From contig CAYQLT010000029.1 in NCBI GenBank assembly GCA_964418425.1, forward strand, positions 1 through 29,837: 29,837 bases of DNA, in the 5' to 3' direction. This document shows, one piece after another, positions 7,317 through 14,595 of the stretch; position 1 is the first letter of the stretch, and each line of letters begins with the position of its first letter. This stretch comes from CAYQLT01 sp964418425 (GTDB lineage Bacteria; Bacillota; Limnochordia; Limnochordales; Geochordaceae). The notes below the pieces were generated by a model. The model made no database searches, had not been told where the DNA came from, and worked only from the letters and a program-made list of their open reading frames with translations. The translations under genes were made by a program, and so were the position numbers.

Positions 7317-8369
7317 TCATCCCGCACCGGCCCGCTCCAGGCTGACCGCGTGGGCCACCACAGGGATGCTCTCGCCCTGGAAGCTGGTGATGGGGCTGTG
7401 CAGGCAGCCGGTGCCCACCAAGAGCACCCGATTGAGGGTCCCCCGCTCCATGGCCTTGAGCACGTAACCGCTCACCACGCAGGCGCTGGCGCCCAGCCCG
7501 CTACCTCCCGCGTGGACGTCCTGACGGGAGGGGTCGTAGAGGATGGCACCGCAGTCGGTGTGCCGCCCGCGGATGTTGAGGTCCTGCTCGGCCAGCCAAT
7601 CCACCAGGATGCGGGAGCCGAACCGCCCCAGGTCACCGGTGAGGATGAGATCGTAATCCTCGGCCTTGCGGCCGGTGTCCTGGAAGTGGCGCACGAGGGT
7701 GTCGGCCGCGGCAGGAACCATGGCGCTGCCCATGTCATAAGGGTCCTTCAGGCCCAGATCCCGCACCCGCCCGATGGTGGCCAACGTGAGGTGCGGCCCG
7801 GTATCTCCACTCTCCCCCGAAACCACCGCCGCGCCGGCTCCCGTCACCGTCCACTGCGCGGTGGGAGGGCGCTGCACTCCCAGCTCTGTGGGAAACCGGT
7901 ACTGGCGCTCCGCGGCATCGTGATGGCTGGAGGCCCCTACCACCACCCGGCGGGCAAAGCCGGCATCCACCGCCATGGCGGCCACGGCCAGCCCGCCCGC
8001 AAAACTGGCGCAGGCCGAATACAGTCCCAGGTGTGGCAGATCAAGGGACCGCATGGCGAAGCTGGAGCCCACCAACTGCCCCAACAGGTCGGCAGTGAGG
8101 CACAGATCGACGTCAGATTCCTGCAGGCCGGCGCGACGGATAGCCTGCTGGAGCGCCTCCTTGAGCATCTTGCTCTCCGTTCGTTCCCAGCACCGCTCTC
8201 CGTAAAAGGTGTCCTCCAGCACCGTGTCCATGTAGCCGGCCAGCGGCCCTTTCCCCTCCACCGGCCCCACCACGGAAAACCCGGCCCGAAGGCGAGGAGG
8301 CAGCAAAAAGCGCATGCTGCCTCGCCCCAAGCGGCGGGTGGCCAGGGGCGGGGCGGAGGCCCCCGCCAT
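7317..8369 (-). CDS. spoVAD: Stage V sporulation protein AD
   Basis: Soluble, thiolase-fold component of the SpoVA system; in Bacillus SpoVAD binds DPA directly. The protein has SVVGPVEGKGPL at its beginning, the thiolase-like nucleophile region GLYSACASFAGGLAVA with C120, the SSHHDAAERQYRFPTELGVQ segment and the late DCGAILYD, HAGGSGLGASA and GTGCLHSP blocks characteristic of SpoVAD. I start it at ATG 8369, which overlaps the spoVAC stop as TGATG and has GGGAGGGG upstream; this gives 350 aa. An ATG at 8315 would give 332 aa, closer to the common N-terminus, so the first ~18 residues are uncertain. The overlap shows translational coupling to spoVAC. Confidence 0.96.
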   Translation of the reverse strand: MAGASAPPLATRRLGRGSMRFLLPPRLRAGFSVVGPVEGKGPLAGYMDTVLEDTFYGERCWERTESKMLKEALQQAIRRAGLQESDVDLCLTADLLGQLVGSSFAMRSLDLPHLGLYSACASFAGGLAVAAMAVDAGFARRVVVGASSHHDAAERQYRFPTELGVQRPPTAQWTVTGAGAAVVSGESGDTGPHLTLATIGRVRDLGLKDPYDMGSAMVPAAADTLVRHFQDTGRKAEDYDLILTGDLGRFGSRILVDWLAEQDLNIRGRHTDCGAILYDPSRQDVHAGGSGLGASACVVSGYVLKAMERGTLNRVLLVGTGCLHSPITSFQGESIPVVAHAVSLERAGAG

Positions 8370-8842
8370 CAGGGTGCCCCTCCCGTCAGCAACCATCGGG
8401 CCAGGGCGCTCACCACCGCGGCAGCCGTCCCGTAGACGATCACGGGCCCCGCCACCTGAAACATGTGGGCCGCCACGCCGAAGACGAAGCCCTCCCGGGC
8501 GAATTCCATCGCCGGCGCCACCACGCTGTTGGCAAAGCCCGTGATGGGGATGGCGGCGCCCGCCCCTCCGTAACGGGCGATCTCATCGTAGACTCCCAGT
8601 GCGGTGAGAAGGGACCCCATAAAGATGAGGCTCACCGCCGCCCGTCCCCCCGCCTGCTCGGCGCTCAGTCCGGCGGCCTGGAAGGCGTCGATGAGACCCT
8701 GGCCGACGAGGGCGATGGCCCCCCCGACCAAAAACGCCAGCACCGCGTTGCGAAGGTAGGCCGGCCGGGGACGCCGGCGCCGGGCGAACTGTCGGAAATC
8801 CACCTGCACCTGCCGCTGGTGGGTCTGGGTCTGTGAGGCCAT
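8369..8842 (-). CDS. spoVAC: Stage V sporulation protein AC
   Basis: A 157-aa membrane protein: a polar, Arg-rich N-terminus of about 28 residues followed by hydrophobic segments including LRNAVLAFLVGGAIALVGQ, IFMGSLLTALGVYDEIARYG, the GAGAAIPITGFANSV motif and a last helix. In Bacillus SpoVAC acts as a mechanosensitive-like channel component releasing DPA and calcium. The start is ATG at 8842 with GGAGGAGG seven bases upstream. It is the first spoVA gene here, 56 bp after dodecin; spoVAA, spoVAB and spoVAEa are not seen, matching the AC-AD-AE core set known in Clostridia. I could not find a convincing sigma-G promoter in front of it. Confidence 0.96.
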   Translation of the reverse strand: MASQTQTHQRQVQVDFRQFARRRRPRPAYLRNAVLAFLVGGAIALVGQGLIDAFQAAGLSAEQAGGRAAVSLIFMGSLLTALGVYDEIARYGGAGAAIPITGFANSVVAPAMEFAREGFVFGVAAHMFQVAGPVIVYGTAAAVVSALARWLLTGGAP

Positions 8843-8898
8843 CGCGTCCTCCTCCACCGGGGGCGGATCGTCGGCCCCCGAACCCCGGCTCGAGTCGG

Positions 8899-9114
8899 TC
8901 AGTCGGTGTTTTCGACTCGGAAGGCGATCTGGACGTCCGCCTTGTACTCGGTGATGGAGCCATCGGCGGGGTTCACGTTGGCCGTCCAGTTGAGCACCTC
9001 GACCCCGCTGATGTTGCGCACGGTGCGTGCGGCCTGCCGCACCGCCTGGCGTACCGCATCCTCCCACCCGTGCTTGGATTCGCCCACCAGTTCGATCACC
9101 TTGACAACCGCCAC
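8899..9114 (-). CDS. Dodecin family flavin-binding protein
   Basis: A 71-aa protein matching dodecins, small beta-alpha-beta-beta proteins that assemble into hollow dodecamers storing riboflavin, FMN or related flavins. The sequence starts VVKVIELVGESKHGWEDAV, with the ISGVEVLNWTANV strand carrying W43 and the late YKADVQIAFRVE strand carrying Q62, positions equivalent to the flavin-stacking Trp and the Gln of characterised dodecins. Start is GTG at 9114 with AAAGGGG nine bases upstream. It lies 56 bp before spoVAC and 92 bp after ymdB on the same strand, so it could be co-transcribed with the spoVA genes; whether it is sporulation-regulated is unknown. Confidence 0.93.
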   Translation of the reverse strand: MAVVKVIELVGESKHGWEDAVRQAVRQAARTVRNISGVEVLNWTANVNPADGSITEYKADVQIAFRVENTD

Positions 9115-9206
9115 GCGCCTCGACCCCTTTCACCGCCTGCGGCCCTCGCGCTGCCTCGGCCGCCGGGCCGGCGACCGGGGGATAGTCTTCGCGCCGGCGT
9201 GCCCCG

Positions 9207-10064
9207 TTAGTCCGGTTCCGAAGCCTCCCGCCCGTCCGATCCCGGGCCCCGGGGTTCACGCTCCTCGGAGTCCGAGGCTTCGTCGGGAAGGAAGCGGTGC
9301 AGGCGCCGGATGGACAGGGCGCGCCCGGTGGAGGGGTCGAGCTCCACCAAAGCCATATCCATGCGCACGGGCCCTTCGGCCACCTCAAAGCGGCGGGGCA
9401 GGCGGGTCAGGGCGTGCTCGATTACCGCCTGGCGCTTCATGCCGATGACCCCGTTCATGGGGCCCGTCATGCCCAGGTCCGTGATGTAAGCCGTGCCTCC
9501 CGGCAGGATCCGTTCGTCCGCGGTGGGCACGTGGGTATGGGTTCCGAAGACCACCGACGCCCGCCCGTCCAAGAACCAGCCCATGGCCACCTTCTCGGCC
9601 GTCGCCTCGGCGTGGAAGTCCACCACGATGCATCGGGCTCGGGCGGCCAGTTCCTGCAGCAGCTGTTCGGCAGCCCGAAACGGGCAGTCGATGGCGTCCA
9701 TGAAGGTTCGGCCCATCAGGTTCACCACCGCCACCCGGTGGCCTGCGGGCGTTTCCAGAACCATCCATCCCCGGCCGGGAGTTCCCGGGGGGAAATTGGC
9801 AGGCCGGAGAATCCGGGGCTCGTCGTCTATGAACTGGAAGATCTCTTTGCGGTCCCACACATGGTTTCCGGTGGTCAGCAGGTGGACGCCGGCCCCGAAG
9901 AGCTGATCGGCCGTCTCCCGGGTGAGTCCCAGGCCCCCGGCGGCGTTTTCGCCGTTGGCGATCACCAGGTCGACCCCGGACTCGCTCACCAGGGACGGCA
10001 ACAGGGTGCTCACCGCCCGCCGTCCCGGCCGGCCCACCACGTCACCGATAAGCAACAATCGCAC
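9207..10064 (-). CDS. ymdB: YmdB/TIGR00282 family metallophosphoesterase
   Basis: Calcineurin-like di-metal phosphoesterase. Motifs: GDVVG (D8), NGEN (E39, N40), GNHVWD (N67, H68), VDFHAEATAEK, and GTHTHVPTADE, the full set of metal ligands for YmdB. In Bacillus subtilis YmdB has 2',3'-cAMP phosphodiesterase activity and influences biofilm and motility decisions, and it is usually encoded just after rny, as here. Start is GTG at 10064, with GGGAGGGAAG upstream and the family-typical VRLLLIGDVVG beginning. At 285 aa it is ~20 residues longer than Bacillus YmdB because of an acidic/Pro-rich C-terminal tail (after FLPDEAS). A terminator-like hairpin separates it from rny, and no separate promoter is visible in the 40 bases after it. 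Confidence 0.95.
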   Translation of the reverse strand: MRLLLIGDVVGRPGRRAVSTLLPSLVSESGVDLVIANGENAAGGLGLTRETADQLFGAGVHLLTTGNHVWDRKEIFQFIDDEPRILRPANFPPGTPGRGWMVLETPAGHRVAVVNLMGRTFMDAIDCPFRAAEQLLQELAARARCIVVDFHAEATAEKVAMGWFLDGRASVVFGTHTHVPTADERILPGGTAYITDLGMTGPMNGVIGMKRQAVIEHALTRLPRRFEVAEGPVRMDMALVELDPSTGRALSIRRLHRFLPDEASDSEEREPRGPGSDGREASEPD

Positions 10065-10103
10065 GAAGTGCTTCCCTCCCCGGCTGGACTGGGTGCTCCC
10101 CAG

Positions 10104-10140
10104 ACAAAAGGCCGGATGCCCGCTTTGGGGCATCCGGCCT
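10104..10140 (-). terminator. Intrinsic terminator-like hairpin between rny and ymdB
   Basis: On the minus strand a perfect 13-bp stem (arms 10128-10140 and 10109-10121, beginning AGGCCGGATGCCC) with a six-base loop is followed by UUUUGUCU. It lies 17 bp after the rny stop. The short U-tract suggests incomplete termination, which would let part of the rny transcript continue into ymdB. Confidence 0.82.
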
Positions 10141-10156
10141 GTGGACTCGGTCTTTC

Positions 10157-11704
10157 TCAGCGAGCGTACTCCACCGCCCGGGTCTCCCGGATGACGGTTA
10201 CCTTGATCTGCCCCGGGTACTCCAGCTCCTGTTCGATGCGCCGGCTGATATCCCGGGCGATCTTGGCAGCCATCCCGTCATCCACCCGATCCGGCTTCAC
10301 CATCACCCGGATCTCCCGGCCGGCCTGGATCGCGTACGCCTTCTCGACTCCCTCAAACGAGTCCGCGATGGCCTCCAGCTTCTCCAGGCGCTTGATGTAC
10401 GATTCCAGGGTTTCCCGCCGTGCTCCGGGTCGCGACGCGGAGATGGCGTCGGCCACCGTGACCAGCACCGCCTCCAGGCTCTGGGGCTCGTAGTCGCCGT
10501 GGTGGCAGGCCATCGCGTGGATGACCTCGGGCGACTCCTTGTAGCGCCGCAAAAGCTCGATGCCCGTCTGGAGATGGCTGCCCTCCACCTCGTGGGAGAC
10601 CGCCTTGCCGATATCGTGCAAAAGCCCGGCCCGCCGGGCCACATCCACGTTGGCCCCCAGTTCGGCGGCCATGATGCCGGCCAGGTGGGCCACCTCCAGG
10701 GAATGCTTCAGCACGTTTTGCCCGTAACTGGTGCGGAACTTCAGCCGACCCAACAGCCGGATCAGCTCCGGGTGCAGGTTGGGCACCCTGGCCTCGAAGG
10801 CCGCCTGCTCCCCGTACTCCTGGATGATGGCCTCGACCTCTTTTTGCGCCTTCTCTACCATCTCCTCGATACGGGCGGGATGGATGCGACCGTCTGCCAC
10901 CAGCCGCTCCAGCGCGATGCGGGCCACCTCCCGCCGCACCGGGTCGAAGCCCGACAACAGCACCGCCTCTGGCGTGTCGTCAATGATGAGGTCCACACCC
11001 GTGAGGGTCTCCAGGGTACGGATGTTTCGGCCCTCGCGGCCGATGATCCGACCCTTCATGTCGTCGTTGGGCAGGTTCACCACTGACACGGTGATCTCGG
11101 CCACATGGTCGACGGCGCACCGCTGGATGGCCTGCGCCACGATGTCCCGGGCACGGCGCTCGGCCTGCTCTCGGGCCTGTTCCTCGGCTTCTCGGACGAG
11201 ACGGGCCACATCCCGCTGAAGTTCGTTTTGAACCTCTTGAAGCAGTTGCTGGCGGGCCTGCTCGGTGGTCATCCCGGCAAGGCGCTCCAGCTCTGACCGC
11301 CGCTGGTCCAGCAGCCGCTTGGCTTCTGTCGCAGCCGACTCCAGCTCGCTGGCCCGCCGGTTCAGCTGCTGCTCCCGGCGGTCCAGATCCTCGAGCTTCC
11401 GCTCCAAAACCTCTTCGCGGTGCAACAACCGGCGCTCCAGCTGCTGCAGTTCGGCCCGCTCGTGGCGGATCTCCCGTTCCGCCTCGTGGCGCAGCCGGTG
11501 GACCTCCTCCTTCGCCTCCAGCAAGGCCTCCCGCTTTTTGGCCTCGGCCACCCTGGCGGCCTCCTCCAGGAGGCTCTTGGCTCGCTGCTCCGCGCCGCCG
11601 ATACGTGCCTCCGCCACCGCTCGGCGTACCAGGTACCCTGCCGCAAAGCCGATCGCGGCGGCGGCCGCGAACCAAACGTACAAGATCGCGGCGATCCGCG
11701 ACAC
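10157..11704 (-). CDS. rny: Ribonuclease Y
   Basis: Membrane-anchored endoribonuclease that initiates mRNA decay in many Firmicutes. Domain order from the chosen start: one N-terminal transmembrane helix (residues ~3-25), a long Glu/Arg/Gln-rich coiled coil (~28-190), a KH RNA-binding domain with GRIIGREGRNIRTLE (GREGRN at 222-227), and an HD domain with the catalytic LLHDIGKA (H363, D364) plus CHHGDYEP downstream. At 515 aa it has the usual length. GTG at 11704 fits the family N-terminus, but its G-rich site (AAAGGGG) touches the start codon, so initiation is unusual or the start is misplaced; the open frame extends to 11860 without homology. It has its own promoter (11875-11904) and a leader containing a terminator-like hairpin. 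Confidence 0.94.
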   Translation of the reverse strand: MSRIAAILYVWFAAAAAIGFAAGYLVRRAVAEARIGGAEQRAKSLLEEAARVAEAKKREALLEAKEEVHRLRHEAEREIRHERAELQQLERRLLHREEVLERKLEDLDRREQQLNRRASELESAATEAKRLLDQRRSELERLAGMTTEQARQQLLQEVQNELQRDVARLVREAEEQAREQAERRARDIVAQAIQRCAVDHVAEITVSVVNLPNDDMKGRIIGREGRNIRTLETLTGVDLIIDDTPEAVLLSGFDPVRREVARIALERLVADGRIHPARIEEMVEKAQKEVEAIIQEYGEQAAFEARVPNLHPELIRLLGRLKFRTSYGQNVLKHSLEVAHLAGIMAAELGANVDVARRAGLLHDIGKAVSHEVEGSHLQTGIELLRRYKESPEVIHAMACHHGDYEPQSLEAVLVTVADAISASRPGARRETLESYIKRLEKLEAIADSFEGVEKAYAIQAGREIRVMVKPDRVDDGMAAKIARDISRRIEQELEYPGQIKVTVIRETRAVEYAR

Positions 11705-11785
11705 CCCCTTTGACTTGTCAAGGTGCGAAACCGGCGGAGCCCGGCCCCGCCTGCTGGCGCCCCCTGCCGGCCCTTCGGTGTGGCG

Positions 11786-11814
11786 AAAAAAGCCGAGGGG
11801 AACCCCGCTCGGCT
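11786..11814 (-). terminator. Intrinsic terminator-like hairpin in the rny leader
   Basis: On the minus strand, AGCCGAGCGGGG pairs with CCCCTCGGCT around a tiny loop (one two-base bulge, or a 7-bp outer stem plus inner pairs) and is followed by six U. It lies downstream of recX and of the rny promoter but upstream of the rny start. It can end recA-recX transcripts and would also stop rny transcripts prematurely unless bypassed. Confidence 0.78.
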
Positions 11815-11874
11815 GCCGGCAGGCGATTGATTTCCAGGACAGCCCGGGCGACAGCGTCACCCCGGCCGAGAATT

Positions 11875-11904
11875 ATTGTAGCCCCCGTCACAACAGCCTG
11901 TCAA
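11875..11904 (-). promoter_or_regulatory. Sigma-A-type promoter for rny
   Basis: Minus strand: -35 TTGACA (11899-11904, perfect consensus), 18-bp spacer, -10 TACAAT (11875-11880, 5 of 6). It lies about 60 bp after the recX stop. The predicted transcript starts near 11868, leaving a ~164-nt leader before rny. The leader contains a GGGTGAC/GTCGCCC stem-loop and then the terminator-like hairpin at 11786-11814. Confidence 0.8.
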
Positions 11905-11964
11905 CGCACCGGCTCGGATCGGCGTCCGCCCGACCGGGCTTGCCACAGTCGCATGCCAGGCCGC

Positions 11965-12663
11965 TCAGCTGGACTCCTCGCCCAGCACCCGGCAGGCACC
12001 CGGACCCAGGAGATCGGCCACCACCTGCCGGACGGTCTCCAGTTCGAATCCCCTGCCCAGCAACCACGACGCCAGACGCCGAGCCTGGTCAGGGGGCTCC
12101 AGATCCCGCAATGTCGCCAGCCTTCGCCGGGCAGCCCGATGAGCCTGTTCCCGCTCCGCCTCGGGCGGGTACTCCTCGGCCAAGGCCTGGTGTGCCGTGC
12201 CCGGGTCGATCCCTCGCTGCTGCATTCGTGCCAACAAGGCCGGCCGCCCCACGGGGGAGCCCCGAAGCCGGGCCGCCATCTGGGCGGCCAGCTCCCGGTC
12301 GTTGACGTAACCCAGCTCGGCCGCCCAGTTGACGGCATCCTCCACGCTCTCCCGCCGAAACGGCCACAGCTGCATCAGACGCAGAAGCTCGGCCCGGCTT
12401 CGGGCGCGCTGCGCAAGCAGGACCAGCACCCGCCGCCGGGCCGTAGCCCGCTCGGCCTCGTCCAGCAACGCCCGCTGGTGAGCGCCCAGGCCGACCGGAA
12501 GCGCCCCCGTGTCAGAGGGCACAAACCCCAGCGCCGCCAGCGCGGCGCGGTCTACCACCCATGCATCCCCGCTTTGCGCGACCAGCCGGTGCCAGCTGCG
12601 GCCCCGGCGGCTCTCAATGGCGACCAGATGGTCCACAGGCTGCCGAATCTCGCTGGGCCTCAT
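11965..12663 (-). CDS. recX: Regulatory protein RecX
   Basis: RecX binds RecA filaments and limits their growth and strand-exchange activity. The 232-aa protein has an N-terminal variable part (~1-70) and then the three-helix RecX repeats: VLVLLAQRARSRAELLRLM, a region around VNWAAELGYVNDRELAAQMA, and LLGRGFELETVRQVVADLL at the end. It is directly downstream of recA with an ATGA overlap of stop and start, the strongest indication of identity besides the motif pattern. The N-terminus is longer than in many RecX proteins. No promoter lies between recA and recX, so both are co-expressed. Confidence 0.92.
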   Translation of the reverse strand: MRPSEIRQPVDHLVAIESRRGRSWHRLVAQSGDAWVVDRAALAALGFVPSDTGALPVGLGAHQRALLDEAERATARRRVLVLLAQRARSRAELLRLMQLWPFRRESVEDAVNWAAELGYVNDRELAAQMAARLRGSPVGRPALLARMQQRGIDPGTAHQALAEEYPPEAEREQAHRAARRRLATLRDLEPPDQARRLASWLLGRGFELETVRQVVADLLGPGACRVLGEESS

Positions 12664-13847
12664 CGCCCGGAGGCACCGGCCGCCAGGGTGTTTCGCTCTC
12701 CCCGACCTCGTCGCGACCCGCCGCTCGGGGTCGCCCGCGCCTCGCTGGCCTCGGAGGCCGGCGAGCTGTCCCCGTCTGCCGCCGTAGGAGCCGCAGCAGC
12801 CTCGCCGCCGCTGCCCGCCGCCTTGAGCCGGTTCACCGCCAGGGGTGGCAGCCCCGCCTGAACCCGGCAGCGGTCTTCGATCTCCGCCAGGGTTGCCGGG
12901 TTGTTGCGCAAAAAATCCCTCGCCTGGTCTCGCCCCTGGCCCAGGCGAACGTCGCCGTAGGCGTACCAGGTTCCGCTCTTCTGCACGATGCCCATCGAGG
13001 TGGCCGTATCCAGGACGTCACCTTCCCGGGAGATCCCGGAGCCGTACAGGATGTCAAACTCGGCCTCCCGGAAGGGGGGCGCCAGCTTGTTTTTCACCAC
13101 CTTCACCTTGGCCCGCATCCCCACGTTCTCCGTTCCCTGCTTGAGGGCCTCCACCCGGCGGATGTCCAGACGTACGCTGGCGTAAAATTTCAGGGCCCGC
13201 CCGCCGGGGGTGGTTTCGGGGTTGCCAAACATCACGCCCACTTTCTCCCGAAGCTGGTTGGTGAAGACTACGGTGGTGCGGGACCTGGAGATGGCCGCCG
13301 TGAGCTTGCGAAGGGCCTGGGACATCAGGCGTGCCTGTAGCCCCACGTGGGCGTCCCCCATTTCGCCCTCGATCTCCGCTCGCGGGGCGAGCGCCGCCAC
13401 CGAATCGACGACCACCACGTCCACCGCGCCCGACCGCACCAGGGCCTCGGCGATTTCCAGGGCTTGCTCTGCGGTATCGGGCTGGGAGATGAGCAGGCTG
13501 TCCACGTCGACTCCCAACCGGCGGGCGTAGCGGGGATCCTGGGCGTGCTCCGCGTCGATGAACGCGGCGATGCCACCCGTCTTCTGGGCCTCTGCGATGA
13601 TGTGAAGGGTGAGCGTGGTCTTGCCCGACGACTCCGGCCCGAAGATCTCCACCACCCTCCCTCGGGGGACTCCCCCCACCCCGAGGGCGATGTCCAGCGC
13701 CAGCGAACCTGTGGGGATGACCTCCACGTGTTCGGTCTGGCTCTCCCCCATCCACATGATGGATCCACGCCCGTGCTGCTTTTCGATCTGGGCGATGGTA
13801 AGCTCCAGCGCCTTGTGGCGCTCCTGGTCCGCGGTGGTCACGCTCAA
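12660..13847 (-). CDS. recA: Recombinase RecA
   Basis: DNA-dependent ATPase for homologous recombination and SOS co-protease activity. Walker A GPESSGKT is at residues 70-77; VVVVDSVAAL (Walker B), the L1 region EIEGEMGDAHVGLQARLMSQALRK (here partly quoted as GDAHVGLQARLMSQALRK), the TNQLREKVGVMFGNPETTPGG L2 region and KVKVVKNKLAPPF are all present. The usual DAEHALDP reads DAEHAQDP. The C-terminal ~65 residues are low-complexity Ala/Gly/Ser/Glu-rich, longer than in Bacillus RecA. Start is TTG at 13847 with AGGAGGGAG about ten bases upstream; it begins four bases after the thpR stop. There is no clear LexA/SOS box directly upstream because the gene is internal to an operon led by the hypothetical protein at 17944. 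Confidence 0.98.
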   Translation of the reverse strand: MSVTTADQERHKALELTIAQIEKQHGRGSIMWMGESQTEHVEVIPTGSLALDIALGVGGVPRGRVVEIFGPESSGKTTLTLHIIAEAQKTGGIAAFIDAEHAQDPRYARRLGVDVDSLLISQPDTAEQALEIAEALVRSGAVDVVVVDSVAALAPRAEIEGEMGDAHVGLQARLMSQALRKLTAAISRSRTTVVFTNQLREKVGVMFGNPETTPGGRALKFYASVRLDIRRVEALKQGTENVGMRAKVKVVKNKLAPPFREAEFDILYGSGISREGDVLDTATSMGIVQKSGTWYAYGDVRLGQGRDQARDFLRNNPATLAEIEDRCRVQAGLPPLAVNRLKAAGSGGEAAAAPTAADGDSSPASEASEARATPSGGSRRGRGERNTLAAGASGR

Positions 13848-13851
13848 CGGT

Positions 13852-14556
13852 CTACACTCCCTCCTGGGACGCCGGCGACCTGCCTGCCGAGCGGTCCGCC
13901 TCCGGAGCCCTGGCTCCCAGCGCGACCCGGTGCATGGCGGTGTACACCGGGCCCGACGGCAAAAGCTCGCTCTTCATGACCACCACCGACTCCGAGCGGC
14001 TGGGCCCGAAGTCCCGGTCGAAGAGCCGAGCGACCGTCTGCAGTGCCCCCGGCGAACGGCGGCCTGGCCGGTCGGACAGGCGGCCGATGGTGAGGTGGGA
14101 TGCAAACGGCCTCGTTTCGGCGGCGAAACCCTCCCGGGCCAGCTCCTCCTGCAGACGAAGAGCGAGGTGGGTAAGACGGCGGTTTCCCTCATCATCCACG
14201 CCGATCCACAGCACCCTGGGGCGCTCCAAGCCCGGAAACGCTCCCAGACCCCGCAGGGTGACCGGGAAGCTTTCCAGGCCGGCGCACGCCCGCCGGGTCG
14301 CCCGGGCCGCCGCACCCACCCGGTCGGCCTCCAGCTCCCCCAGGAAGCGCAGGGTGAAATGGTACGCCGCCGGCGCCACCCATCGCACGTTCCCCAGGGC
14401 CGCCTCCACCTCCCGGCGCACCCCGCGGACCACCTCCCAGATGGCCTCGCGCACCGCCTGGTCCACCTCTACGGCGATGAACGTGCGAAGGCGTTGCCCA
14501 CGTTCTGCGCTCAACGTTCGGGCACCGGCTCCCTGCCCCCAGGTTCGGCGCCCCAC
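13852..14556 (-). CDS. thpR: RNA 2',3'-cyclic phosphodiesterase (2'-5' RNA ligase family)
   Basis: 2H phosphoesterase superfamily member that opens 2',3'-cyclic phosphates on RNA ends; some homologues were first described as tRNA-half 2'-5' ligases. Both catalytic HxT motifs are visible: YHFTLRFLG (H66, T68) and SHLTIGRL (H154, T156). The conserved beginning is LRTFIAVEV. The start is uncertain: GTG at 14556 has AGGGG at good spacing, while TTG at 14514 is nearer the family N-terminus but has poor spacing. It sits between cinA (39 bp away) and recA (4 bp), a gene order seen in other Firmicutes. The C-terminal ~25 residues are low-complexity. Confidence 0.92.
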   Translation of the reverse strand: MGRRTWGQGAGARTLSAERGQRLRTFIAVEVDQAVREAIWEVVRGVRREVEAALGNVRWVAPAAYHFTLRFLGELEADRVGAAARATRRACAGLESFPVTLRGLGAFPGLERPRVLWIGVDDEGNRRLTHLALRLQEELAREGFAAETRPFASHLTIGRLSDRPGRRSPGALQTVARLFDRDFGPSRSESVVVMKSELLPSGPVYTAMHRVALGARAPEADRSAGRSPASQEGV

Positions 14557-14575
14557 AAGGGGTCCCCTTGTTGGG
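14552..14575. repeat. Near-perfect inverted repeat at thpR start
   Basis: CCCACAAGGGG and CCCCTTGTTGGG face each other across a single T. The arms differ by one inserted base. The element covers the proposed thpR GTG start and its ribosome-binding site, in the 39-bp gap after cinA. No U-tract follows, so it is not a clear terminator; it could hide the thpR start in a hairpin or be a protein-binding site. Confidence 0.5.
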
Positions 14576-14595
14576 CTCGCACCCGACGCAAAGCC

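Noticed and set aside
8858..8880. 7-bp GC hairpin between dodecin and spoVAC considered as terminator
   Set aside because: No U-tract follows and the stem is short for such GC-rich DNA; left unannotated.
8843..9206. Search for a sigma-G promoter ahead of dodecin/spoVAC
   Set aside because: No sequence resembling the sigma-G -35 and -10 pair at proper spacing was found in the intergenic parts; it could lie inside coding sequence.
11705..11860. Upstream extension of rny to a GTG at 11860
   Set aside because: It would translate the leader and its terminator hairpin and adds residues foreign to RNase Y.
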